Positions 6,125 through 13,344 are shown, numbered from the stretch's first letter. The stretch is DNA of 15,113 nucleotides from JABFRJ01 sp031365465 (GCA_031365465.1 JANLYD010000022.1:1-15113), one strand, 5' to 3'. Numbers and translations are program-made. Notes: a model not told the origin generated them from the sequence alone.

Positions 6125-7243
6125 ATGCGCCTGGCAACCTACAACGTCGAAAATCTTTTTACGCGCGCCAAGGCGCTCAACCTCGACACCTGGCAGGAAG
6201 GCAAACCCACCGTCGACCGCTACGCCGAAATCAACGAGCTGTTTGAAAACACCGTCTACAGCGACACCGACAAGGCGCGCATGGTCGCCCTCATGAAATC
6301 TCTCGGCATCGAAAAGAAGGACGACGGCGGACCGTTTGTGCAACTCCGTCAAAATCGCGGACGCCTGCTCAGACGTGGGCGCATGGGCGGCGGCCTTGAA
6401 ATCGTCGCCACCGGCCGCGCCGACTGGACGGGTTGGGTCGAAATGAAAACCGAACTCGTCAACGAAGTGTCGACCCGCAACACCGCCCAGGTCGTCCGCG
6501 ATCTGAATGCCGACGTGCTCAGCGTCATCGAATGCGAAGGTCGCGCGGCCCTCCTGCAATTCTCCCAGAAGCTGCTGCCGGCCGTCAACGGCGTACCTTA
6601 CGGCGAAACGATGCTGATCGACGGCAACGACACCCGCGGCATCGACGTCGGGCTGATGACCAAGCCCGGCTACAAGGTCGGCTGGATGCGCAGCCACGTC
6701 GACGATGTCGGCCCGAGCGGCGGCCACGTGTTCAGCCGCGATTGCCCGGAGTTCGCCATCTGGACGCCGCAAGGCCACACCGTGTGGGTGCTCGTCAATC
6801 ATTTCAAAAGCCAAGGCTACGGCGCGAAAGACGCGTCCGACGCACGCCGCTGGCTGCAAGCCGAAACCGTACGCACCATCTACGAACGCCTGAAGAAAGA
6901 AGGCGCCGACTACATCTGCGTGCTCGGCGATTTCAACGACGGACCGGACTCAGACACGCTCTCGCCGTTGCTCACCGACACCGATCTCCGCGACGCAGCA
7001 ACGCACGCAGCCTTCGACGACGGCGGCCGCCCCGGCACCTTCAAGGACGGCCACGCCGGCGACAAGCTCGACTACCTCCTGCTGTCACCGAAGCTCTACG
7101 AACGCATGAGCCAGGGCGGCATCTGGCGGCGCGGCGTCTGGGGCGGAAAAAACGGCACACTGTGGGAGATCTATCCCGAAATCACCAATGCCAGCCACGC
7201 TTCCTCCGACCACGCCGCCGTCTGGTGCGACATCGAATTTTGA
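6125..7243 (+). CDS. Endonuclease/exonuclease/phosphatase (EEP) fold protein
   Basis: 372 residues. The EEP signature motifs appear in order: TYNVENL (5-11), ADVLSVIECEGR (129-140) with the metal-binding Glu, NHFKS (225-229), GDFND (268-272), KLDYLLLSP (314-322) and SDHAAV (361-366), which carries the catalytic Asp-His pair. It should be a metal-dependent phosphodiesterase or phosphatase; DNA, RNA or a small phosphoester are all possible. Between the first two motifs sits an insertion of about 115 residues (12-128), typical of this long subfamily, with Trp- and Arg-rich segments. The start at 6125 is set by GGGAGAG (6113-6119) 5 nt upstream and by the N-terminal motif. No signal peptide is seen, so it is probably cytoplasmic. 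Confidence 0.86.
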   Translation: MRLATYNVENLFTRAKALNLDTWQEGKPTVDRYAEINELFENTVYSDTDKARMVALMKSLGIEKKDDGGPFVQLRQNRGRLLRRGRMGGGLEIVATGRADWTGWVEMKTELVNEVSTRNTAQVVRDLNADVLSVIECEGRAALLQFSQKLLPAVNGVPYGETMLIDGNDTRGIDVGLMTKPGYKVGWMRSHVDDVGPSGGHVFSRDCPEFAIWTPQGHTVWVLVNHFKSQGYGAKDASDARRWLQAETVRTIYERLKKEGADYICVLGDFNDGPDSDTLSPLLTDTDLRDAATHAAFDDGGRPGTFKDGHAGDKLDYLLLSPKLYERMSQGGIWRRGVWGGKNGTLWEIYPEITNASHASSDHAAVWCDIEF

Positions 7244-7313
7244 TGCTAGGTGGGCCGACATCACTCCGTCAGATGCGGAGCCATACGGTCGTGTCTGTCA
7301 GTTGTACGACGCC

Positions 7314-8075
7314 TCAGGCCCGATACGCGCCGATGATGCCGAGAAAATCGTCCGCCTTCAGGCTCGCACCGCCGACCAGCGCACCGTCGACATTGTCCAC
7401 GCCCATCAATTCCACCGCATTCGACGCCTTGACCGACCCGCCGTACAACAGGCGCATCGCCTCTCCGTCGGCGCCGAAGCGAGCCACCAGTTGCGCCCGC
7501 ATCGCCGCATGCACGCCCGCAACATCAGCCGCAGTCGGCGTCAATCCCGTGCCGATCGCCCATACTGGCTCGTAGGCAATGACGGTGTTGGCAGCGGTTG
7601 CGCCGTTCGGCACCGAGCCCGCAAGTTGCGCACCCACAACCGCGAGCGTCTGTCCGGCCTGCCGCTGCGCATGCGTTTCGCCCACGCAAATGATGGCGAT
7701 CAATCCGGCTCGGAACGCTGCGTCCGCCTTGGCGCGCACGTTCGCGTCGGTTTCGGCATGATCGGCGCGGCGTTCGGAGTGACCAACGATGACATATCGC
7801 ACGCCGGCATCGGCGAGCATCTCGGCGGAAATGTCGCCCGTGTGCGCACCGGCAGCTTTGGCATGGCAATCCTGGGCACCGACAAGCAGAACCGAACCGG
7901 CCGACGCCGCACCCAAAGCCGCAACCAGCGTCGCTGGCGGGCACAGCAACACGTCGCACGCCACCGGAGCGATCGACAGCGCCACGCGCAGCTTTCCGGC
8001 TTCTGCCAGCGCCGCTGTCAGGCCATTCATTTTCCAGTTGCCGGCAACCAGCGGCCGGGGCGTTCGAGTGCTCAC
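7314..8075 (-). CDS. tpiA: Triosephosphate isomerase
   Basis: 253 residues, normal for the enzyme that interconverts dihydroxyacetone phosphate and glyceraldehyde 3-phosphate in glycolysis and gluconeogenesis. All catalytic parts are present: AGNWKMN (11-17) with Asn13 and Lys15, VGHSERR (97-103) with His99, AYEPVWAIGTG (167-177) with Glu169 and the flexible loop, YGGSVK (211-216) and GALVGGASL (231-239) for phosphate binding. I start it at the GTG (8073-8075) because GAGGAGG (8084-8090) stands 8 nt upstream; an ATG 13 codons earlier would swallow that site. It stands alone, without the secG or pyrG neighbours often seen in alphaproteobacteria. Confidence 0.96.
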   Translation of the reverse strand: MSTRTPRPLVAGNWKMNGLTAALAEAGKLRVALSIAPVACDVLLCPPATLVAALGAASAGSVLLVGAQDCHAKAAGAHTGDISAEMLADAGVRYVIVGHSERRADHAETDANVRAKADAAFRAGLIAIICVGETHAQRQAGQTLAVVGAQLAGSVPNGATAANTVIAYEPVWAIGTGLTPTAADVAGVHAAMRAQLVARFGADGEAMRLLYGGSVKASNAVELMGVDNVDGALVGGASLKADDFLGIIGAYRA

Positions 8076-8083
8076 GATACCAT

Positions 8084-8090
8084 CCTCCTC
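8084..8090 (-). promoter_or_regulatory. Ribosome-binding site that fixes the GTG start of tpiA
   Basis: On the minus strand GAGGAGG precedes the GTG by 8 nt. It is the strongest Shine-Dalgarno match in the window and decides between GTG (8075) and the upstream ATG (8114). Confidence 0.75.
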
Positions 8091-8227
8091 ACCGCGCAAG
8101 TCACAGGGCGGCATTGAAGAAATGCTTGATCATAGGTGAGCCCCAGCCGTCAATCGGCACGCGATAATCAGGTAACTGCCACAGCGCGGACTCGGCGCGA
8201 AGATCAACCCATAGGGGGCTTGCCGAA

Positions 8228-9199
8228 TCAGGTCAGATCCTTCTGCATGAACACGCTCAACGGATCGGCGGCGTAGTCACCGAACGGACCCCGCTCCACA
8301 AAACCCGCCCGCCGATACAGCGCCAGGGCTTCCGGCTGGGCAATCCCGGTTTCGAGTAGCAGCGACGCGATCCCGTCAGCCCGTGCCGCATCGACCAGTT
8401 CGACCAGCAAATTATGCCCGACCCGTTCACGTCGCACCTCCGGATCGACCCACATCCGCTTGACCTCCGCCGTGCCATCGTCGCGCCGCAGAATCGCACC
8501 GCACCCGACCGCCGCCCCGCGACGCCGCGCGACCAGGAACAACACGTCCGGCCGCGACAGCGCTGCGATGTCGACGAAATGGTTGCTTTCGGCCGGGTAC
8601 AGCGCCGCCATATAGGCTTCCGAGGCAGCAAAGAATCCGGCGATCTCGGGCTGATCGGGCGGCTCGGCGACAATGGTGATTGCCACGTTCGCGTCGATGG
8701 CTGCGTGTTCGCTCACGGGCTTTCCCAACTTGTCCCACTCGGCGGCTTCCTGTTCCGTCAGGAAGCCGCGTCCCACCTTGTAGGCCGTCGCCAGCACGCC
8801 TTTCGCCGCGACCGCTGCATCGGTATAATCGCCGGCGTAGTCTTGAAACGGGTCGACCTGGGTGAAGATCGGATCGGACAGCCACAGCTTCTGCAGCGCC
8901 TTTTTGCGGATCGCCTCCGGCACGCCGGCCTGCATGAAGCGGGCATAGTCGGACCCGTAGTTCAGCGCATCGAAATCGACGTCGGCAAAGCCTGCCTCGG
9001 TGACGTCGGGATGGTGTTGCCCCCGCTCTGATGTCGCCGCAGCGGGCCGAGGTGCAACGTCGCTCGCTGCCGGTTCGCCCGATGGCGCATCGTCGTCAGG
9101 CACAGGAACCGTGGTGCGCGCGGCAGCCTTACGGCGCGACCAGCGTTCGAGAAACGCCTCGCCGGAGCCCGGCTTCTGTGTCCGATCGGATGCTGACAT
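8228..9199 (-). CDS. DUF3306-like domain fused to a GNAT N-acetyltransferase
   Basis: 323 residues in one unbroken frame with two parts. Residues 14-145 resemble DUF3306, a domain usually found as a stand-alone protein beside formate dehydrogenase genes: EAFLERWSRRKAAAR (14-28), a variable Ala/Pro linker, then VPEAIRKKALQKLWLSDP (93-110) and DYAGDYTDAAVAAKG (120-134). Residues 172-322 are a GNAT acetyltransferase with AAVGCGAI (229-236), AEVKRMWVDPE (244-254) and LETGIAQPEALALYRRAGF (282-300). The pyrophosphate-binding loop reads RRERVGHN (256-263), so the first Gly of the usual R-x-x-G-x-G is Arg259. The ATG at 9199 starts the DUF3306-like consensus; the frame is open upstream but reads as noise. 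There is no ribosome site, and a promoter lies so close that the mRNA may be leaderless. No formate dehydrogenase genes are nearby. Acceptor substrate unknown. Confidence 0.8.
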   Translation of the reverse strand: MSASDRTQKPGSGEAFLERWSRRKAAARTTVPVPDDDAPSGEPAASDVAPRPAAATSERGQHHPDVTEAGFADVDFDALNYGSDYARFMQAGVPEAIRKKALQKLWLSDPIFTQVDPFQDYAGDYTDAAVAAKGVLATAYKVGRGFLTEQEAAEWDKLGKPVSEHAAIDANVAITIVAEPPDQPEIAGFFAASEAYMAALYPAESNHFVDIAALSRPDVLFLVARRRGAAVGCGAILRRDDGTAEVKRMWVDPEVRRERVGHNLLVELVDAARADGIASLLLETGIAQPEALALYRRAGFVERGPFGDYAADPLSVFMQKDLT

Positions 9200-9204
9200 G
9201 CCGC

Positions 9205-9232
9205 AATATATCATGGCCGCCGTGGCAGGCAA
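9205..9232 (-). promoter_or_regulatory. Sigma-70-type promoter giving a probable leaderless mRNA
   Basis: On the minus strand: TTGCCT (9227-9232), 16-bp spacer, TATATT (9205-9210) preceded by TGA, making an extended -10. Only 5 nt separate the -10 from the ATG at 9199, so transcription would begin at or within a base or two of the start codon. Confidence 0.5.
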
Positions 9233-9314
9233 AACTTGCGCTCCCGCCCTTGCGCTGCGAGTGCTGTTCGTGATGATGCAATACCGTCGATGAGACCAGC
9301 CGGAGCATCGAGAC

Positions 9315-10364
9315 ATGAAACTCGCAACCCTACGGGACGGCACGCGCGATGGGTCCCTTGCCGTCGTCTCCCGCGATCTGAAGCTCGCAGCCCGCGCCGA
9401 AGACGTCGTGGCGGGCCTGCGGACGTTGCAGGCGCTGCTCGACGACTGGGACGAACTGGCGCCGAAGGTGGCGTTGATATCGGCTGAACTCAACTCCGTC
9501 GCGGACGGCGGCCGACACGCACCCTTCGCCACGTTCGCCTTCGATCCCGCAAAAGCGATGGCACCGTTGCCGCGCGCGTATCAATGGGCCGACGGCTCGG
9601 CCTACGTGAACCACGTCGAGCTCGTCAGACGCGCACGCGGCGCCGACATGCCCGCCAGCTTCTGGACCGACCCCCTGATCTATCAAGGCGGCTCCGACGC
9701 CATGATCGGCGCCATGGACGACATCATGGTGGCCGACACAGCCTCCGGCATCGACCTCGAAGGCGAGGTCGCCGTCGTCACCGACGATGTACCCATGGGC
9801 ATTTCGGCAGCCGACGCCGGCGACTGCATCCGCCTGCTCCTGCTCGTCAACGATGTGAGCCTGCGCAATCTGATCCCCAACGAACTCGCCAAGGGCTTCG
9901 GCTTTTTCCACGGCAAGCCCTCGACCGCGTTTGCCCCCGTCGCCGTCACGCCCGACGAACTTGGCCCCGCCTGGCGCGATTGCAAATTGCACCTGCCGCT
10001 CCGCGCCGCCATCAACGGTGTGCCGCTCGGCGCGCCTGACGCGGGGCGCGACATGACGTTCTCTTTCGCCGATCTGATCGCACACGCGGCCAAAACGCGC
10101 CGCTTGGCCGCCGGCGCCATCGTCGGCTCGGGGACCGTGTCGAACAAGGGCACAGACGGCGGCCCGGGGCGTCCGCTGTCGGAAGGCGGCGCGGGCTATA
10201 CCTGTCTGGCTGAAGTGCGCACGGTGGAAACAATTCTCGAAGGCAAACCGCGCACGCCGTTTCTGAGTTTCGGCGATACCGTCCGCCTCGAAATGACCGA
10301 CGCTGCCGGCAACTCCATTTTCGGTGCCATCAATCAGAAAGTCGTACGGCATGAAGGGACTTGA
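9315..10364 (+). CDS. Fumarylacetoacetate hydrolase (FAH) family protein
   Basis: 349 residues. The metal-binding acids of the family are visible: TDPLIYQG (118-125, Asp119), DLEGEVAVV (147-155, Glu149 and Glu151) and VNDVSLRN (178-185, Asp180). The end has the usual IVGSGTVSNKG (269-279), CLAEVRTVETILEGKPRTPFL (297-317, in part) and GDTVRLEM. Family members cut carbon-carbon bonds in acylpyruvates, the last step in tyrosine or other aromatic catabolism. It resembles the bacterial two-domain form with its own N-terminal domain, but the true substrate is open, since no homogentisate dioxygenase or maleylacetoacetate isomerase gene is here. GGAG (9302-9305) lies 9 nt before the ATG. It heads a tight unit with the next two genes. 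Confidence 0.88.
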   Translation: MKLATLRDGTRDGSLAVVSRDLKLAARAEDVVAGLRTLQALLDDWDELAPKVALISAELNSVADGGRHAPFATFAFDPAKAMAPLPRAYQWADGSAYVNHVELVRRARGADMPASFWTDPLIYQGGSDAMIGAMDDIMVADTASGIDLEGEVAVVTDDVPMGISAADAGDCIRLLLLVNDVSLRNLIPNELAKGFGFFHGKPSTAFAPVAVTPDELGPAWRDCKLHLPLRAAINGVPLGAPDAGRDMTFSFADLIAHAAKTRRLAAGAIVGSGTVSNKGTDGGPGRPLSEGGAGYTCLAEVRTVETILEGKPRTPFLSFGDTVRLEMTDAAGNSIFGAINQKVVRHEGT

Positions 10365-10701
10365 AACCGCGCTGTTCGGCCTGACGCTGCTGCTGGTGCC
10401 GCTGCTGGCGTGGCTGGCCGGCCGCATGCTCGGCCGCCGCGATGGCCGCATCGGCAGCGTGGTGGTCGTCGGCGCGCTGGCAGCCCTACTGCCGTATCTC
10501 GCCCGTCTTGCGCTGGTCGCCAGTGCCGACGTCAGGCCGTTCGGCGATGCCTTTACGTTTCAGATGAGCCGGTCGTTCGGTTTCACCGAAGTCGGGCTGT
10601 TCTTCGCCTCGTTCGGCATCTTCATGACCATGCTCGGCTGGACCGCCACGCCGGTGCATACCAAGCTCAAACGCCCCCTCCCCGCCTCGCTGCCACGATA
10701 A
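10351..10701 (+). CDS. Small membrane protein, unrecognised
   Basis: 116 residues with three likely membrane helices (about 7-27, 34-57 and 78-99) and a short basic tail. The start overlaps the end of the FAH gene by 14 bp, and there is no clear ribosome site, so translation is probably coupled to that of the FAH gene. A start nine codons earlier (10324) is possible but deepens the overlap. No known domain. Its place between two hydrolase-fold genes suggests a shared transcript, not a function. Confidence 0.7.
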   Translation: MKGLETALFGLTLLLVPLLAWLAGRMLGRRDGRIGSVVVVGALAALLPYLARLALVASADVRPFGDAFTFQMSRSFGFTEVGLFFASFGIFMTMLGWTATPVHTKLKRPLPASLPR

Positions 10702-10717
10702 CTATTCGGAGATCATC

Positions 10718-11674
10718 ATGACCAAGCCCGGCTTCGCCTCCACCTCCGACATGGCCGAAAAAACCGTCAGCTTTTCCAGCCTCGGCGCGGGGTTGTATGC
10801 CTACACCGCCGAAGGCGATCCCAACACCGGCGTCATCGTCGGCGACGACTGCTGCATGGTGATCGACGCCCAAGCCACGCCGCTGATGGCGCGCGACGTG
10901 ATCGCCCGCGTCAAGGCCGTCACCGACAAGCCCATCAAATACGTGCTGCTGTCGCACTATCACGCCGTGCGCGTGCTCGGTGCATCGGGCTTCGATGCCT
11001 CCGAAGTGATCGCCAGCGAGACCACGCGCAAGCTCATCGTCGAACGCGGCGAGCAAGATAAAGCCAGCGAGATCGGCCGCTTTCCGCGTCTCTTCCGGGG
11101 CGTCGAAAGCGTACCGCCGGGCATGACGTGGCCGACGCTGACATTCTCCGGCAGCATGACGTTGTGGCTGGGCAAGCGCCGCGTCGACATCGTCCAGATC
11201 GGCCGTGGCCACACCGCCGGCGATACCGTGGCGTGGGTGCCCGATGCCGGCGTCATGTTTTCAGGCGACCTCGTCGAATACAAATCCGCCTGCTACTGCG
11301 GCGACGCCCACTTCCGCGACTGGCCCGGCACACTCGACCGCCTGCAAAGTTATAAGCCCGTAGCGCTTGTCCCCGGTCGTGGCGACGCCCTGATCGGTGC
11401 GCCGAAAGTCGCCGAGGCCATCAAACTCACCCGCGATTTCCTCGCCGCTACTTTCGAGCCCGCCGAACTCGCCGTCGCGCAGGGCAAATCGCTGAAAGAA
11501 ACCTTCGCCGCCGTGCGTGCCGTCATGGACAAGCCGTTCGGCGCTTACGCCATCTACGAGCATTGCCTGCCCTTCAACGTCTCCCGCGCCTACGACGAAG
11601 CACGCGGCATCGATTGGCCGGTCGTCTGGACCGACGTCCGCGACCGCGAAATGTGGTCATCGCTGCAGGGGTAA
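10718..11674 (+). CDS. MBL-fold metallo-hydrolase-like protein lacking the second zinc site
   Basis: 318 residues. The metallo-beta-lactamase fold is clear: GVIVGDDCCMVIDAQ (38-52), LSHYHAVRVLGAS (78-90), IGRGHTAGDT (161-170), FSGDLVEY (181-188) and LVPGRGD (217-223). His80, His82 and His165 (first zinc site) and the bridging Asp184 are kept. The second-site ligands are not: the usual Asp-His of HxHxDH is Val84-Arg85, and the usual late His of PGHG is Arg221. A conserved-looking C-terminal part (240-318) ends REMWSSL. It may be a single-zinc hydrolase or a binding protein. From memory, homologues in other alphaproteobacteria share the HYHAVR motif, so this is probably a family trait and not damage. 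GGAG (10708-10711) lies 6 nt before the ATG, and the gene follows the membrane-protein gene by 16 bp. Confidence 0.84.
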   Translation: MTKPGFASTSDMAEKTVSFSSLGAGLYAYTAEGDPNTGVIVGDDCCMVIDAQATPLMARDVIARVKAVTDKPIKYVLLSHYHAVRVLGASGFDASEVIASETTRKLIVERGEQDKASEIGRFPRLFRGVESVPPGMTWPTLTFSGSMTLWLGKRRVDIVQIGRGHTAGDTVAWVPDAGVMFSGDLVEYKSACYCGDAHFRDWPGTLDRLQSYKPVALVPGRGDALIGAPKVAEAIKLTRDFLAATFEPAELAVAQGKSLKETFAAVRAVMDKPFGAYAIYEHCLPFNVSRAYDEARGIDWPVVWTDVRDREMWSSLQG

Positions 11675-11699
11675 CGCCGCAATGGAACGCGCCTTGTAG

Positions 11700-11763
11700 G
11701 TTGGGTTAGCGCGGCCACATCAGCACAATTGTGACCCTACTGACCATCCGCGCGTAACCCAAC
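11700..11763. repeat. Palindromic intergenic repeat (GTTGGGTTA...TAACCCAAC)
   Basis: Left arm 11700-11714 and right arm 11748-11763 are inverted copies: 9 bp GTTGGGTTA/TAACCCAAC, one bulged base, then GCGCGG/CCGCGC. The 33-bp loop contains a second perfect palindrome, CACAATTGTG (11724-11733). The arm sequence is like the GTAGGTTGGGTTAGCG / CGTAACCCAAC palindromes seen between genes in many bacterial genomes (from memory). It sits between the MBL and DinB genes and could form a transcript-end hairpin. Confidence 0.65.
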
Positions 11764-11796
11764 TCCGCACGCACCGTTTCCACCAGCGAGCCTACA

Positions 11797-12354
11797 ATGC
11801 CCCTCTCCCGCCATATGCGCAAATGGGCGCGCAACAACGCGTGGTCGAACTATCGCTTGCATCAGGCGTGCCTCGCGTTGCCCGACGGCGAATTCACAGC
11901 GCCCCGCGTCAGCTTCTTCCCGTCCCTTCAAGCGACGTTGAACCACATCCTGGCGGTCGACGGCTATTACATCGACGCCCTCACGAATGGCGGTTTAGGA
12001 CCCAAAGCCTTTCAAGACTACTTTCCCTACTCCTCGATGCCCGCTCTCGCCGCAGCGCAGGCAGCCAGCGACGCGCGCCTCACAGCATTCTGCGATGGCC
12101 TCAACGAAACGCATCTCGCAGCGATGATCACCACCGATCGCGGCAGCGCCGGCATCTTCCACGAACGCTGCGACAACCTGCTCTCCCACCTTTTCCAGCA
12201 CCAGATCCATCATCGCGGACAGGCCCACGCCATGCTTTCCGGCACAGCCGTGAAGCCACCTCAACTCGACGAGTATTTCCTCGCCTTCGATCACGCCGCA
12301 CGCGCCGAAGACTTGAAACAATCCGGCATCGAAGATCCGCAGGACGTGCGGTAA
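11797..12354 (+). CDS. DinB-fold putative metal-dependent protein
   Basis: 185 residues, typical of the DinB/YfiT four-helix family. The three metal-binding histidines fit: His50 in TLNHILAVDGYYIDAL (47-62), and His135 and His139 in HLFQHQIHHRGQAHAML (131-147). Some family members are thiol transferases using bacillithiol or mycothiol; in proteobacteria most have no known reaction. ATG at 11797 is preferred; a second ATG at 11815 would still leave the first helix mostly intact, and no strong ribosome site decides. The gene is bracketed by two palindromic repeat elements, so it is probably transcribed alone. Confidence 0.84.
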   Translation: MPLSRHMRKWARNNAWSNYRLHQACLALPDGEFTAPRVSFFPSLQATLNHILAVDGYYIDALTNGGLGPKAFQDYFPYSSMPALAAAQAASDARLTAFCDGLNETHLAAMITTDRGSAGIFHERCDNLLSHLFQHQIHHRGQAHAMLSGTAVKPPQLDEYFLAFDHAARAEDLKQSGIEDPQDVR

Positions 12355-12654
12355 TTACGGCCGCCCGGTTCAACTCTCGAATCAACTCTCACTGTCATCC
12401 TACCCCTCGTGGGTAGGACCCAGCGTTCCACACGCGTCAAAAATGATAAGATCGGTGCGATTTCGACGAACGCCGATTTGTCGCAAATTGCTGCACCCTG
12501 GGTCCTACCCACATGGGGTAGGATGACAATCTTTTGTGTCACTCGTCGTCAAGGTGCTGGAGCTTTCTGGATGTGGCATCGCAATGAATCACCGTCGTGC
12601 TTACTGAGATGACGAGTCTCGAAAAGCGAAATTCCCCCGTTCCACCTAAGCGTT
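12355..12654. other. Intergenic region between the convergent DinB and lipoprotein genes
   Basis: 300 bp with no credible gene. Nearly half is the nested palindromic element at 12393-12528; the remainder (12529-12654) shows no open frame with domain sense and no T-tailed hairpin. Confidence 0.65.
12393..12528. repeat. REPIN-like or MITE-like nested inverted repeat
   Basis: Two 31-bp arms, 12393-12423 and 12498-12528, are inverted copies differing at two positions, both in the central loop. Each arm is itself a hairpin: TCCTACCC-ctcgt-GGGTAGGA (12398-12418) and TCCTACCC-acatg-GGGTAGGA (12503-12523), 8-bp stems with 5-nt loops. Both outer ends read TGTCA inward. The 74-bp core adds smaller dyads, ATCGG/CCGAT (12451-12455, 12473-12477) and ATTTG-tcg-CAAAT (12476-12488). 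This is the build of paired REP palindromes (REPINs) moved by RAYT transposases, or of a small MITE. No transposase is present and no target-site duplication is evident. Confidence 0.75.
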
Positions 12655-13224
12655 CTACACCTTCTTCTTTTTGCCCTTCGCCACAACCGGCGCAGCCACC
12701 GGCTCAGGCACTGGCGGCCGCACCACTTGCGCCTGGCAGCCATCGGCGCCTTTGGCCCAGTTGCTCACGTCGGTGCGCAGCGCGTCCGCGAGATCGTGCG
12801 GCAGCTTGATATTGACCATCTCGATGCGCGTATCCGTGCCGCCACCGGCTGGCGACAGCTCGACGCGAAACACTCGCCCGCCCCATGGATGCGGCTGACT
12901 GAGATCGCGTTCGTGCAATGCAATTTCCGCCCTGCCACCCGTCGTGGGCGAGGCAGCGTCGGCATGAAAAATGTGGCTCGCCTTGAGCGGCCCTTTCGGC
13001 CCCATCCAACACGACAACGCCTTCTGCGCAATTTCCGCGTACACGGTCGTCGGGGGATTGCTAGCGATAAGCGCGTCGGGCGCAGGGAGCGAGCCGGCCG
13101 TCAACGCGCTGCCAACTCCGATGCCAGCACTGCCGGCGCAGCCGCCGAGCACGATCACCGCCAGCAGGCAGCCGGACGCCGCAATGCTCAAAAAATTGGG
13201 ACGAATGTTGCCGGTCGCATGCAT
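12655..13224 (-). CDS. Putative lipoprotein of unknown function
   Basis: 189 residues. A lipoprotein signal is clear: residues 1-28 with hydrophobic core LLAVIVL and lipobox LGGC, so Cys29 would be acylated and the rest sit in the periplasm on a membrane. The mature part has a Gly/Ala/Pro linker, then a compact region from about 57 (NPPTTVYAEIAQKAL) to about 165, with CWMGPKGPLK (72-81), HPWGGRVFRVEL (111-122) and a second Cys near 162; these two cysteines could pair. The end is Pro/Val-rich and finishes GKKKKV. I recognise no domain. It follows fliJ on the same strand with a 120-bp gap; no ribosome site is strong. Confidence 0.72.
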   Translation of the reverse strand: MHATGNIRPNFLSIAASGCLLAVIVLGGCAGSAGIGVGSALTAGSLPAPDALIASNPPTTVYAEIAQKALSCWMGPKGPLKASHIFHADAASPTTGGRAEIALHERDLSQPHPWGGRVFRVELSPAGGGTDTRIEMVNIKLPHDLADALRTDVSNWAKGADGCQAQVVRPPVPEPVAAPVVAKGKKKKV

Positions 13225-13344
13225 GACCGTTGTAGGCCCGATGCCTGTCTGAAAGTCTAGACGTGGCGGGGCCTGAAAGTGCAGTAATTCACAGGGCGAT
13301 AAGCCCCACGCAACGGTTGCTCGTCGTCGTGCGGTTTATCGGCC

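Noticed and set aside
9200..9532. Upstream extension of the DUF3306-GNAT frame
   Set aside because: It overlaps the FAH gene on the opposite strand and reads as Ser/Arg-rich shadow; the promoter lies inside it.
12393..12528. CRISPR-like array
   Set aside because: There are only two arms, in inverted and not direct orientation, and no cas genes.
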